A stretch of DNA of 28,697 nucleotides from Heyndrickxia sporothermodurans (GTDB lineage: Bacteria; Bacillota; Bacilli; Bacillales; Bacillaceae_C): NCBI RefSeq assembly GCF_016785185.1, contig NZ_JAEKDY010000040.1; one strand, given 5' to 3'. Below the pieces are notes generated by a model. It was not told the origin of the DNA and made no database searches. It was given only the letters and a program-made list of their open reading frames with translations. This document shows, one piece after another, positions 8,558 to 16,993 of the stretch. The position numbers were made by a program, and so were the translations under genes. Position 1 is the first letter of the stretch; every line of letters starts with the position of its first letter.

Positions 8558-8576
8558 AACTTGGTGGTCTTTTTTT
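8545..8576 (+). terminator. Terminator overlapping the end of the AraC gene
   Basis: ACCATTAAGT (8545-8554) pairs with ACTTGGTGGT (8559-8568) with two G-U wobbles, a TAAA loop that contains the stop codon, and a CTTTTTTT tail. Confidence 0.75.
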
Positions 8577-8678
8577 GTCCTTTGTTGGGAAAAGAATAAG
8601 GGATGAGGACAAATGGAGGGAATATTCTGGACAATGATTAGAAAGCCTTTCATACTTCTATCATTTACAATCATAAAT

Positions 8679-8694
8679 AAGAAAACGTTTTCAA
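8679..8694. promoter_or_regulatory. CcpA cre-like operator upstream of the MFS gene
   Basis: GAAAACGTTTTC (8681-8692) is a perfect 12-base palindrome inside AGAAAACGTTTTCA, one base away from the TGAAAACGTTTTCA cre form. It lies about 30 bases ahead of the MFS start, where bound CcpA would block transcription. A dedicated LacI-type repressor could read a similar site, but none is encoded here. Confidence 0.6.
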
Positions 8695-8722
8695 AATACC
8701 ATGTACCGGAAGGGGACTTTAT

Positions 8723-9952
8723 ATGTCTGTTTCTCAAGAAGCGTTAAAAGAAAGCGGTGCTAAACTTTCGGTTCCTAAGGCCAAAAGTTCTCGTGAAGTG
8801 ATGTTGATTACAGCTCTAATGGCTGGTTATTCCATGGTTTATATGGACAAAAATATGATTTCTACCGCCATTATTCCAATTGCAGATCAATTCCATCTTA
8901 CAACAAGTCAGACCGGATTAATGATGAGTTTATTTTTCCTCGGTTATTCGTTAATGCAAATTCCTGGAGGATGGCTGTCAGATAAGATCGGATATAAAAA
9001 GGTCTTAATTCTATCTCTTTCGCTGATTACATTGTTTTCATTTCTATTTAGCTTTGGAGCGAGTCTACTCGTTTTTGTACTAATTCGCTTCATAGCGGGT
9101 ATCGGTCATGCAGGTTACCCGCCAAGTTGTTCAAAGAGTATTGCGGTTAATTTCTCAAAGGAAAAACGTACCTTTATCCAATCTCTCATTTTGTCAACGA
9201 ATGGGATTGGCGGTATCTTGGCATTTGTTATTGGAGCGAGGCTAATAGATCTAAATTGGCATTATGCTTACTATGCATTAGGAGTACTCTTCGCTATTTC
9301 ATTACTTTTAGTCATCTTTTTTGTACCAAATAACGTTCCGGTAGAAAAAGTGAATGTTGTATCGAAAAAAGTTAGTTTTAAATCCGTCATTTCTAATCGA
9401 AATGTCATTATATTATTCATTGCCATGTTGCTTGCCAATGTTGCCTTTTACGGAAATATGTCATGGTTGCCATCTTTTTTAAAGGCAAAGTTCTCACTAT
9501 CAATTAGTACAGTTGGAACAATTCTAGCAGTAAATGCTATTGGAGGAGCACTAGCATCTTTATTTGCCGGTGTCTTATTGACAAAGTTTAACGGCAAGGA
9601 AAAACTACTGATAATCGTTTGTTCAGTCCTATCATCAATATTTTTTCTAGGTTTAGTAATTTCAGATTCATTACCACTGTCTATCGTATTTTTATTTGCC
9701 TTAACATTTTTATTAACGACGATCTTTGTAGGTATTTTTTCTTGGCCACATAAGATTTTGCCGGAAAAAGTAATTGGTTCATCCATTGGGATCGTCAATA
9801 CTGGAGGAACACTTGGAGGCTTTATTGCCCCGATTTCATTTGGGGCTTTAATTTCTTTGGCAGGGGGTTCATTTTCAATCGTATTTATCAGCTTGGCAAT
9901 CGCTATTGTTGTGTGCGGTCTCATTACTCTAACCGTTAAAGTAGAAAAATAA
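8723..9952 (+). CDS. MFS transporter (anion/organic-acid symporter type)
   Basis: 409 residues, about twelve membrane segments, the standard MFS size. The loop-2/3 signature GGWLSDKIGYKK (~82-93) and the SMVYMDKNMISTAIIPIA opening resemble the ACS (anion:cation symporter) and sugar-acid branch. A hydrophilic break near residue 210 separates the two six-helix halves. Start ATG follows GGAAGGGG. The M20 amidohydrolase starts 14 bases after the stop, so the two are co-transcribed and the carrier probably brings in the amidohydrolase substrate. The exact substrate cannot be read from sequence. Confidence 0.85.
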   Translation: MSVSQEALKESGAKLSVPKAKSSREVMLITALMAGYSMVYMDKNMISTAIIPIADQFHLTTSQTGLMMSLFFLGYSLMQIPGGWLSDKIGYKKVLILSLSLITLFSFLFSFGASLLVFVLIRFIAGIGHAGYPPSCSKSIAVNFSKEKRTFIQSLILSTNGIGGILAFVIGARLIDLNWHYAYYALGVLFAISLLLVIFFVPNNVPVEKVNVVSKKVSFKSVISNRNVIILFIAMLLANVAFYGNMSWLPSFLKAKFSLSISTVGTILAVNAIGGALASLFAGVLLTKFNGKEKLLIIVCSVLSSIFFLGLVISDSLPLSIVFLFALTFLLTTIFVGIFSWPHKILPEKVIGSSIGIVNTGGTLGGFIAPISFGALISLAGGSFSIVFISLAIAIVVCGLITLTVKVEK

Positions 9953-9966
9953 TTGGAGGAGAAAAT

Positions 9967-11145
9967 ATGTTAAATCAACTATTACAAAAGCTAGATGAGA
10001 AGAAAGAAAGAATGATAGAAATTCGCAGATATCTTCATCAACATCCTGAATTATCGTTTGAAGAGGAAAAGACATCTCAATATATTGCTGAATTTTATAA
10101 AGATAAAGATGTAAAGATTCGAACGAATGTTGGGGGTTATGGAGTGGTTGTCACCATCGAAGGCGGCCTTCCAGGAAAAACAGTCGCCCTGAGAGCTGAT
10201 TTCGATGGACTGCCGATTACGGAAGAGGCGGATGTTCCTTTTAAATCACAAAATCCAGGAGTCATGCATGCATGTGGTCATGATGGCCATACTGCTTATT
10301 TAATGATTTTGGCCGAGGCATTAATCGAAGTAAAGGATCAATTAAAGGGGAATATTGTTATTCTTCATCAGCCTGCGGAAGAAACACCTCCTGGTGGCGC
10401 CATTGCAATGATTGAAGATGGTTGTTTAGATGGTGTTGATAATGTTTTCGGTATTCATCTAATGTCTTTAGCAAATACTGGGGAAGTCCACTATCGTGCT
10501 GGAGAAATGCAGGCCGGACGCTCATATTTCAAAGTGAAAATCCAAGGGAAAGGCGGACATGGGTCAGCACCGCATACAAGTAATGATAGTATTGTCGCCG
10601 CAAGTCATTTCGTTGTCGCCGCACAGACGATTGTCAGTCGTCGAATCAATCCTTTTGATATGGCAACAGTAACAATCGGTTCTTTTGATGGCAAAGGTTC
10701 CTTCAATATTATTAAGGATAGTGTGGAGCTTGAAGGAGATGTTCGGACGATGTCCAATGAAGTTCGTGCTACAGTAGAAACGGAATTTAAACGAATTTTA
10801 GCCGGGCTTGCTCAAGAATTTGATATTACCTATGATTTGATCTATTCACATGATTATCCAGTATTAGTAAATGATGAAGAGATGACAGAATTGGTTTCCA
10901 AGGCGATAAATAAAGCCGATATTCCTGAAATTAAAGCAGTCCTTGAAACACCACCTGCATCTGCGTCAGAGGATTTTGCATACTATTTACAAAAGGTCCC
11001 AGGGAGTTTCTTTTATGTTGGAGCAAAGCCAGCGGATGGCCCAGCATACCCTCATCATCATCCTAAATTTATTATTAATGAAGATAGTCTAATCATTGCT
11101 GCAAAAGCAATGGCTGCCGTTGTTGCGGAATACTTCGAACAATAA
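9967..11145 (+). CDS. M20D metallopeptidase / N-acyl-amino-acid amidohydrolase
   Basis: Cytoplasmic di-metal hydrolase of 392 residues, typical for the hippurate/N-acyl-L-amino-acid/aminobenzoyl-glutamate group. The metal-site motif MHACGHDGHT covers residues ~100-109 (Cys103 and His105 as expected ligands), followed by HQPAEETPPGG with the catalytic Glu pair near 138, GIHL near 163, the dimerisation-domain KGGHGSAPH motif near 200, and a C-terminal His cluster (PHHHPKF) supplying the last ligand. The start follows GGAGGAG. It cleaves an amide to release an amino acid. Upstream is a permease and downstream is a serine-degrading enzyme, so a serine-type conjugate is possible, but specificity is inference. 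Confidence 0.87.
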   Translation: MLNQLLQKLDEKKERMIEIRRYLHQHPELSFEEEKTSQYIAEFYKDKDVKIRTNVGGYGVVVTIEGGLPGKTVALRADFDGLPITEEADVPFKSQNPGVMHACGHDGHTAYLMILAEALIEVKDQLKGNIVILHQPAEETPPGGAIAMIEDGCLDGVDNVFGIHLMSLANTGEVHYRAGEMQAGRSYFKVKIQGKGGHGSAPHTSNDSIVAASHFVVAAQTIVSRRINPFDMATVTIGSFDGKGSFNIIKDSVELEGDVRTMSNEVRATVETEFKRILAGLAQEFDITYDLIYSHDYPVLVNDEEMTELVSKAINKADIPEIKAVLETPPASASEDFAYYLQKVPGSFFYVGAKPADGPAYPHHHPKFIINEDSLIIAAKAMAAVVAEYFEQ

Positions 11146-11153
11146 TAAACAAA

Positions 11154-11191
11154 GGGACGGTTCTTATGCTTTTTAGCGTTTGAACCGTCTT
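11154..11191 (+). repeat. Hairpin between the amidohydrolase and serine dehydratase genes
   Basis: GACGGTTC (11156-11163) pairs with GAACCGTC (11182-11189), extendable by G-T pairs, with an inner GCT/AGC stem. The tail TTCTGTT is too poor in T for a strong terminator. The AAACAAAGGGACGG opening resembles short REP-like hairpins I recall scattered in Bacillus genomes. It may set the ratio of the two messages. Confidence 0.55.
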
Positions 11192-11209
11192 CTGTTAAGG
11201 AGTGGTTAC

Positions 11210-12772
11210 ATGTCTTTTACAAGTCTAAAAGAAATAATAGAACTTGCTGAGCAAGGGAAAACAACAATTTCGGAATTGATGATCAAAACAGAGGTTGAAC
11301 AAAAGGGTTATCCAAGGGATATAATCATTGAAAAAATGGCGGAACAATTTACAGTAATGGAAGAAGCTGTTCGCAAAGGGACAATGAGTCCTGCAATGTC
11401 CCGAACGGGTTTAACGGGTGGAGATGGAAACCGTCTTTATCAATATGCCAAAAATGGCTACTCCATTATCAACCCTACAACATTAAATGTCGCAGCGAAT
11501 GCACTTGCGGTATCAGAAGTAAATGCGGCAATGGGGCGGATTGTGGCAACGCCAACTGCCGGCTCAGCCGGAATCTTGCCAGCTGTACTTGTTCATGCGC
11601 TTGACAGTGGGAACTTCACCCGTGAGCAAATAGTCCAATCAATCTTCACTGCTTCTGCTCTCGGTTTAGTTGTTGCCAATAAAGCTTCGATATCAGGGGC
11701 TGCTGGCGGATGTCAGGCTGAAGTTGGCTCAGCAACCGCAATGGCAGCAGGTACTTTAGTTGAGCTTTTTGGAGGTACGCCGGAGCAGGTGGGAAATGCT
11801 GTTGGAATTGCTTTGAAAAATTCACTTGGATTGGTTTGCGATCCCGTTGCTGGGCTAGTGGAAATACCATGCATCATTCGTAACGGTTTACATGCCATTA
11901 CAGCACAAGCTGCAGCGGATATGGCATTAGCTGGGGTAGCTAGCGTCATTCCTCCTGATGAAGTGATTCATGTCATGCACGAAGTAGGACAGCAAATGCC
12001 TGAATCGTTGAGAGAAACCGGGATCGGCGGGCTTGCCGGAACGCCGACAGGGCAAAAATTAAAAGAGCAGATTCTAAGCAAAAAAACTAGTGGTGATAGC
12101 CCTGCAAAATACCAGAGTGCATATGAAATCATTGGACCTGTCATGGTTGGCCCCTCAAGTTCGCATACAGCTGGGGCTGTCCGTATCGGAAATATTGCCC
12201 GCCAGCTATTACACGAGAATCCATTATATGTGGAGTTCTCTTTGATGGGATCCTTTGCTGAAACCTATCAAGGACATGGAACGGATTTAGCTTTGCTAGC
12301 TGGTGTAATGGGGCTATCAACTATGGATGATGACATTCCAAATGCAAAAAAAATAGCTGAACAAAATGGATTACAATACAAATTCACGAAACGGGTGCTT
12401 GGAAGCTATCATCCTAATACGGTTCTTGTTGAATTGGAAGGGAGAACACGTCGTGTTAAGATACTAGCAAGTTCCTTAGGTGGCGGTAAAGTCGAGGTTC
12501 AGGAATTGGAGGGTTATCCGTTAAAACTTTCTGGTGAACGACCAACACTTGTGATTCGTCATAACGATCATAAAGGGGTAATTGCAGAATTATCGAAGAT
12601 TCTTTATCAAAAAGGATTTAATATTGCGCGTATGGCTAATGAGCGTTCAAAAATGAATGGTCCTGCGATAACAGTTTGTGAAATCGACAATAATATTGAG
12701 GAAAATGTCTTAGCTTTATTAAAAAAGGAAATTCCAATTATTGACGAAATTGTCTTGGTTCAAACGAAATAG
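11210..12772 (+). CDS. Fused iron-sulfur L-serine dehydratase, alpha-beta order
   Basis: Deaminates L-serine to pyruvate and ammonia with an oxygen-labile 4Fe-4S cluster. 520 residues from ATG 11210, chosen for AAGGAGTGG at 11197-11205 over the earlier TTG at 11180. Residues 1-~290 equal the alpha subunit SdaAA, with cluster cysteines in GGCQAEVGSA, LVCDPV and IPCIIRN. A short linker (KKTSGDSPAK) leads at ~301 into the beta subunit SdaAB (YEIIGPVMVGPSSSHTAG), which ends in an ACT domain (~445-520). In B. subtilis the two are separate genes; in E. coli SdaA the fused order is beta then alpha. Both halves look intact. It is probably co-expressed with the preceding M20 gene, 64 bases away with a hairpin between. 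Confidence 0.9.
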   Translation: MSFTSLKEIIELAEQGKTTISELMIKTEVEQKGYPRDIIIEKMAEQFTVMEEAVRKGTMSPAMSRTGLTGGDGNRLYQYAKNGYSIINPTTLNVAANALAVSEVNAAMGRIVATPTAGSAGILPAVLVHALDSGNFTREQIVQSIFTASALGLVVANKASISGAAGGCQAEVGSATAMAAGTLVELFGGTPEQVGNAVGIALKNSLGLVCDPVAGLVEIPCIIRNGLHAITAQAAADMALAGVASVIPPDEVIHVMHEVGQQMPESLRETGIGGLAGTPTGQKLKEQILSKKTSGDSPAKYQSAYEIIGPVMVGPSSSHTAGAVRIGNIARQLLHENPLYVEFSLMGSFAETYQGHGTDLALLAGVMGLSTMDDDIPNAKKIAEQNGLQYKFTKRVLGSYHPNTVLVELEGRTRRVKILASSLGGGKVEVQELEGYPLKLSGERPTLVIRHNDHKGVIAELSKILYQKGFNIARMANERSKMNGPAITVCEIDNNIEENVLALLKKEIPIIDEIVLVQTK

Positions 12773-12883
12773 TTTCTTAGCTAGATTAAATTCTTGCTTT
12801 TTTATATATTTTTTAGGACGCATATATATTTGTCAATTTTCACCTAAACTTAAATAACCAATACCCCTCCCATAATAGTGTTA

Positions 12884-12912
12884 TTTTAATCTATAAATAA
12901 TAGTGATATACT
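12884..12912 (+). promoter_or_regulatory. Candidate promoter of mqo
   Basis: TATACT at 12907-12912 is a good -10; the -35 position 17 bases upstream (12884-12889, TTTTAA) is weak. A start near 12920 would place the structured leader right at the 5' end of the transcript. Confidence 0.4.
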
Positions 12913-12933
12913 ATAGTTATGAAATAATTGATA

Positions 12934-13003
12934 CAGAAAAGGTATGACTGGTTTATGCCTTGTCTTGCTGTGCTGCTAGGCAGGTGCACCTACATCTTTT
13001 CTG
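12934..13003 (+). ncRNA. Structured 5' leader of mqo
   Basis: CAGAAAAGGT (12934-12943) pairs with ACATCTTTTCTG (12992-13003; 10 bp including one G-U and one unpaired base). It encloses TGCCT/AGGCA (12956-12960 with 12978-12982) and a palindromic AGGTGCACCT. There is no T-run after the stem, so it is not a simple terminator. It matches no riboswitch class that I recognise. The base pairing is seen; a regulatory role is inference. Confidence 0.4.
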
Positions 13004-13033
13004 CAAATATTAGGGTATAAAGGGACGGTAAAG

Positions 13034-14542
13034 ATGAGTAACAGACAAACGAGTACAGACGTTATCTTAATTGGTGCCGGAATTATGAGTGCGACTTTAG
13101 GAACACTTTTAAAAGAATTAGTGCCGGACTGGAAAATTACAGTGTTTGAGAAGCTTGAAAGCCCAGGAGAGGAAAGTTCTAACGAATGGAATAATGCGGG
13201 AACAGGGCATTCTGCACTATGTGAGCTTAATTATACCGTCGAAAAACCAGACGGAACTTTAGATATTAGTAAAGCGATAACAATTAATGAACAGTTTCAG
13301 CTTTCAAGACAATTTTGGTCTTACCTTGTAAACAGCAATCTGATAAGTAATCCTCAGGATTTTATCATGCCATTACCACATATGAGTTTAGTGCAAGGGG
13401 AGAAAAATATTACGTTTTTGAAAAAACGTTTCGAAGCTCTTTCAAACAATCCATTGTTTCAAGGGATGGAATTTTCCGAAGACCCGAACAAACTAATGGA
13501 ATGGATTCCGCTTATTATGAAAGACCGTAAATCGACGGAACCGATAGCGGCTACGAAAATTGACTCAGGAACAGATGTTAACTTTGGGGCATTAACACGT
13601 ATGTTGTTTGATCACTTAAAGAGTAAAGATGTCGATATTAGATACAAACATCAGGTTGAGGATATTAAACGTTTAGACGACGGTTTATGGGAATTGAAAG
13701 TGTGGAATATGGAAACGGGCAGTATCGAACGCCATACTTCAAAATTCGTCTTTATCGGTGGTGGGGGAGGAAGCCTGCCTTTACTGCAAAAAACCGGTAT
13801 TCCCGAAAGTAAACATATTGGGGGATTCCCTGTAAGCGGATTATTCTTAGTATGTAACAATCAGGAGATTGTCGAGCAGCATCATGCAAAGGTATACGGA
13901 AAAGCCGCAGTTGGTGCACCACCAATGTCTGTGCCGCATCTTGATACAAGATATATCGACAATAAAAAATCATTACTATTTGGACCATTTGCGGGATTCT
14001 CACCAAAATTTTTAAAGACGGGTTCAAATATGGATTTAATTCTATCTGTAAAACCGAATAATGTTTTCACGATGTTAGCAGCGGGTGCAAAAAACATTCC
14101 ATTAACAAAATATCTGATTCAACAACTTATGTTATCAAAAGAACAGCGTATTGAAGAATTACGAGAATTTGTTCCGAACGCTAAAAGTGAAGATTGGGAT
14201 ATCGTAGTAGCAGGTCAACGTGTCCAAGTTATAAAAGATACTGAGACGGGTGGCAAAGGAACACTTCAATTTGGTACGGAAGTTATTACTGGGGCTAATG
14301 GAACGATTGCGGCATTGTTAGGTGCTTCTCCAGGTGCTTCTACTGCCGTACATGTCATGCTTGAGATAATAAAAAAATGCTTCCCAGAATATCAAAAAGA
14401 GTGGGAACCGAAAATAAAAGAAATGATCCCATCTTATGGCTTGTCACTAGTGGAAAATCCTGATCTTTTCAAGGAAATTCATACATCAACAGCGAAGGCG
14501 CTTGGTTTAAATCATAGTGAGAAGGAAACAGTATCTAACTAA
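13034..14542 (+). CDS. mqo: Malate:quinone oxidoreductase
   Basis: Peripheral membrane flavoprotein oxidising malate to oxaloacetate and passing electrons to the quinone pool, bypassing NAD-dependent malate dehydrogenase. 502 residues, the usual length. The N-terminal FAD-binding Rossmann motif (DVILIGAGIMSATLGTLL, ~9-26), the family hallmark EWNNAGTGHSALCELNY (~51-67), a second dinucleotide-type GGGGGSLPLLQ, and the C-terminal FGTEVITGANGTIAALLGASPG all match Mqo. Start ATG is preceded by AAGGGACGG. Single gene between a structured leader and a long terminator hairpin. I recall that some Bacillus (B. cereus group) carry mqo while B. subtilis relies on Mdh. Confidence 0.95.
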   Translation: MSNRQTSTDVILIGAGIMSATLGTLLKELVPDWKITVFEKLESPGEESSNEWNNAGTGHSALCELNYTVEKPDGTLDISKAITINEQFQLSRQFWSYLVNSNLISNPQDFIMPLPHMSLVQGEKNITFLKKRFEALSNNPLFQGMEFSEDPNKLMEWIPLIMKDRKSTEPIAATKIDSGTDVNFGALTRMLFDHLKSKDVDIRYKHQVEDIKRLDDGLWELKVWNMETGSIERHTSKFVFIGGGGGSLPLLQKTGIPESKHIGGFPVSGLFLVCNNQEIVEQHHAKVYGKAAVGAPPMSVPHLDTRYIDNKKSLLFGPFAGFSPKFLKTGSNMDLILSVKPNNVFTMLAAGAKNIPLTKYLIQQLMLSKEQRIEELREFVPNAKSEDWDIVVAGQRVQVIKDTETGGKGTLQFGTEVITGANGTIAALLGASPGASTAVHVMLEIIKKCFPEYQKEWEPKIKEMIPSYGLSLVENPDLFKEIHTSTAKALGLNHSEKETVSN

Positions 14543-14551
14543 TTCTATTAT

Positions 14552-14632
14552 AAAAGCATCTAAGAACTGCACCTCAAATATTAGTTTAAGTGTCTAACGT
14601 TTGGGGTTCAGTTCATTATAGGTGCTTTTTTT
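14552..14632 (+). terminator. Long terminator hairpin after mqo, resembling paired IS3-type ends
   Basis: AAGCATCTA (14554-14562) pairs with TATAGGTGCTT (14618-14627 region), then AACTG with CAGTT, ACCTCAAA with TTTGGGGT, and TTAG with CTAA, a stem of about 25 pairs ending in TTTTTTT. The arms CTGCACCTCAAAnnTTAG and TGTCTAACnnTTTGGGGTTCAG look like facing termini of IS150-group IS3 elements, so the terminator may derive from a mini inverted-repeat element (inference from memory). Confidence 0.75.
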
Positions 14633-14693
14633 ATGTTTATAAAAATGTAGATCTTTTAGTGAAAATTCATTTTATAGTAGAAATGAGTGTGAA

Positions 14694-15374
14694 ATGGCAA
14701 TGGCTATTTTAAAAAATGACTGGGCTCCGTTACTTGAAGATGAGTTTAAAAAACCGTATTATCATCAATTAAGGAAAACTTTGCAGGAAGAATATCAAAC
14801 GAAAGTAATATATCCGGACCGGTATGATATTTATAACGCGCTTCATTTTACTCCGTTTAACGATACAAAGGTTGTCATTATTGGTCAAGACCCGTATCAT
14901 GGTCCTGGACAAGCCCATGGATTAAGTTTTTCTGTTAAACCAGAAGTAAAAATTCCCCCATCATTGCAAAATATATATAAGGAACTACAGTCTGATTTAG
15001 GCTGCTATATCCCGAATAATGGCTACCTTGTAAAATGGGCAAAGCAAGGTGTATTAATGCTAAATGCTGTCTTAACCGTGAGAGCGGGAATCCCAAACTC
15101 ACATAAAGGTTTAGGGTGGGAGATATTCACTGATAAAGTGATAGAAACTTTAAATCAAAGGGAGACACCGGTTGTATTTATTCTTTGGGGGAAATTTGCT
15201 CAACAAAAACAACAATTGATTACTTCGCCTCGGCATTTTATTATTAAGTCTCCACACCCAAGCCCTTTTTCTGCCAATAGAGGCTTCTTTGGCAGTAGAC
15301 CATTTTCCAAGACGAATGCGATTTTACGGGAAATATGGGGGAAAGAGATCGATTGGCAAATCCCAAATTTATAA
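14694..15374 (+). CDS. ung: Uracil-DNA glycosylase, family 1
   Basis: Removes uracil from DNA to start base-excision repair, in the cytoplasm. 226 residues. Motif A GQDPYHGPGQAHGLSFSV carries catalytic Asp66; the Leu-loop motif HPSPFSANRGFFG carries His188; VFILWGKFAQ is the conserved strand before it. All active-site elements are present. The ribosome binding site is weak (ATGAGTGTGA) and either ATG at 14694 or the one at 14700 could start translation. It follows the mqo terminator, so it has its own promoter, and ends at a bidirectional terminator facing ahpF. It is usually elsewhere on B. subtilis-type chromosomes. Confidence 0.95.
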   Translation: MAMAILKNDWAPLLEDEFKKPYYHQLRKTLQEEYQTKVIYPDRYDIYNALHFTPFNDTKVVIIGQDPYHGPGQAHGLSFSVKPEVKIPPSLQNIYKELQSDLGCYIPNNGYLVKWAKQGVLMLNAVLTVRAGIPNSHKGLGWEIFTDKVIETLNQRETPVVFILWGKFAQQKQQLITSPRHFIIKSPHPSPFSANRGFFGSRPFSKTNAILREIWGKEIDWQIPNL

Positions 15375-15397
15375 TCAATGGACCAAACAAAGAAAAA

Positions 15398-15437
15398 GAA
15401 AGTCGCTTTCCTATTCATCAATAGAAAAGCGACTTTC
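15398..15437. terminator. Bidirectional terminator between ung and ahpF
   Basis: GAAAGTCGCTTT (15398 onward) pairs with AAAGCGACTTTC, with CTATT/AATAG continuing the stem and a 4-base loop. A-rich and T-rich flanks on both sides fit termination of the two convergent genes. Confidence 0.8.
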
Positions 15438-15451
15438 ATGAAAAAAGTTTA

Positions 15452-16981
15452 TTAATTTCTGATAAGATAGTCGAATGCTCCTAAGGCAGCAGTCGCGCCA
15501 GATCCCATGGAAATAATAATTTGTTTATATGGACTATTCGTACAGTCACCTGCAGCAAATACTCCTGGAATATTTGTTGCTCCGCGGTTGTCAACAACAA
15601 TTTCTCCAGTTCTTGTACGTTCAACCGTATCACCTAACCAATCTGTATTTGGTACTAGGCCGATTTGAACGAATACACCCTGCAAGTCGATGTGACGTTC
15701 TTCTTCTGTTTCACGGTCAATATAGGTAATACCGTTTACTTTGTCGGTTCCGGTAATTTCCTTTGTTTGGGCGTTCTTAATAACCGTCACATTTGGAAGG
15801 CTATTAAGACGATCTTGTAAAACTGTATCAGCTTTTAGTTCTGCCGCGAATTCAAGAACGGTTACATGGTTCACGATTCCAGCAAGGTCAATCGCTGCTT
15901 CAATACCGGAATTACCGCCACCAATTACCGCTACGTCTTTTCCTTCGAATAATGGACCGTCACAGTGAGGGCAATACGCTACACCTTTGTTCTTAAATTC
16001 CGCTTCACCGGGAACGCCGATATTACGCCAGCGAGCACCTGTTGAAAGGATAACTGATTTGCTTTTAAGAATAGCGCCGTTTTCTAACTCAATTTCAATA
16101 AGGTCTTTCTTTTCTAACCGTTTCGCACGTTGAGTATTCATCACATCAATGTCATATTCTTTAACATGCTCTTCAAGACTTGCTGCAAGCTTAGGACCTT
16201 CAGTATATTTAACACTAATGAAGTTTTCAATGCCGAGCGTATCCATGATTTGACCGCCAAAGCGTTCAGCGACGATACCTGTACGAATGCCTTTACGTGC
16301 GGCATAGATGGCTGCACTAGCACCGGATGGACCGCCACCAACAACAAGTACATCGAATGGTTCCTTATCAGAGAATTCGGAAGCATCGGCTGTACTGCCC
16401 ATTTTTGCAAGAATTTCTTCCAATGTCATTCGACCGCTGCCAAAGGATTCGCCATTTAGGAAAACAGTTGGAACTGCCATAATGTCCTTGCTTTCTACTT
16501 CTTCTTTGAAGGCAGCACCATCAATCATCGTATGGGTTATACCAGGATTGAGGACAGTCATGATGTTTAATGCTTGTACGACATCAGGACAGTTGTGGCA
16601 AGTAAGGCTGACATATGTTTCAAAGTGATATTCACCTTTAATGCTTTTTACCCGATCAATTAAGCTTTGATCAATCTTTGGAGCCCTTCCGCTTACTTGA
16701 AGTAGGGCTAAAACGAATGAGGTAAATTCATGACCAAGAGGTATACCAGCAAAAGCAACACCAGTATCTTCACCGATACGGTTTACACTAAAGCTAGGTG
16801 TTCTCTCTAATGTTGTTTTTTCAACTTTTATTTTAGGTGACATTGTTGCTAGCTCATCAACTAGAGCTAGCATGTCATGTGATAATTTATCAGAACCTGC
16901 ACTTACTTTAAGAAGTACATCGTTTTCTAATAGTTGTAAATACTGATTTAATTGTGCCTTAATATCTGCTTCGAGTATCAT
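15452..16981 (-). CDS. ahpF: Alkyl hydroperoxide reductase subunit F (NADH:peroxiredoxin reductase)
   Basis: FAD flavoprotein that passes electrons from NADH through two disulfide centres to AhpC. 509 residues, standard length. The N-terminal tandem thioredoxin-fold domain has the redox pair Cys128/Cys131 (TCHNCPDVV). A linker precedes the thioredoxin-reductase-like part: FAD motif VVGGGPSGASAAIYAARKG at ~213-231, the catalytic pair Cys337/Cys340 (CPHCDG), NAD motif VIGGGNSGIEAAID, and the C-terminal FAD motif GVFAAGDC. ATG start has AAGGGGTG upstream. It begins 12 bases after the ahpC stop, so both form one operon controlled from the ahpC promoter. Confidence 0.96.
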   Translation of the reverse strand: MILEADIKAQLNQYLQLLENDVLLKVSAGSDKLSHDMLALVDELATMSPKIKVEKTTLERTPSFSVNRIGEDTGVAFAGIPLGHEFTSFVLALLQVSGRAPKIDQSLIDRVKSIKGEYHFETYVSLTCHNCPDVVQALNIMTVLNPGITHTMIDGAAFKEEVESKDIMAVPTVFLNGESFGSGRMTLEEILAKMGSTADASEFSDKEPFDVLVVGGGPSGASAAIYAARKGIRTGIVAERFGGQIMDTLGIENFISVKYTEGPKLAASLEEHVKEYDIDVMNTQRAKRLEKKDLIEIELENGAILKSKSVILSTGARWRNIGVPGEAEFKNKGVAYCPHCDGPLFEGKDVAVIGGGNSGIEAAIDLAGIVNHVTVLEFAAELKADTVLQDRLNSLPNVTVIKNAQTKEITGTDKVNGITYIDRETEEERHIDLQGVFVQIGLVPNTDWLGDTVERTRTGEIVVDNRGATNIPGVFAAGDCTNSPYKQIIISMGSGATAALGAFDYLIRN

Positions 16982-16993
16982 TTATAGCACCCC

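Noticed and set aside
9448..9924. 158-codon open frame on the minus strand inside the MFS gene
   Set aside because: Opposite-strand shadow of a clear membrane-protein gene, with no ribosome binding site or recognisable motif.
12934..13003. mqo leader as a T-box or known riboswitch
   Set aside because: No T-box sequence, no terminator/antiterminator pair, and no match to class-defining motifs I know.
16130..16628. Plus-strand open frames over 100 codons inside ahpF
   Set aside because: Antisense shadows of a fully conserved flavoprotein gene.
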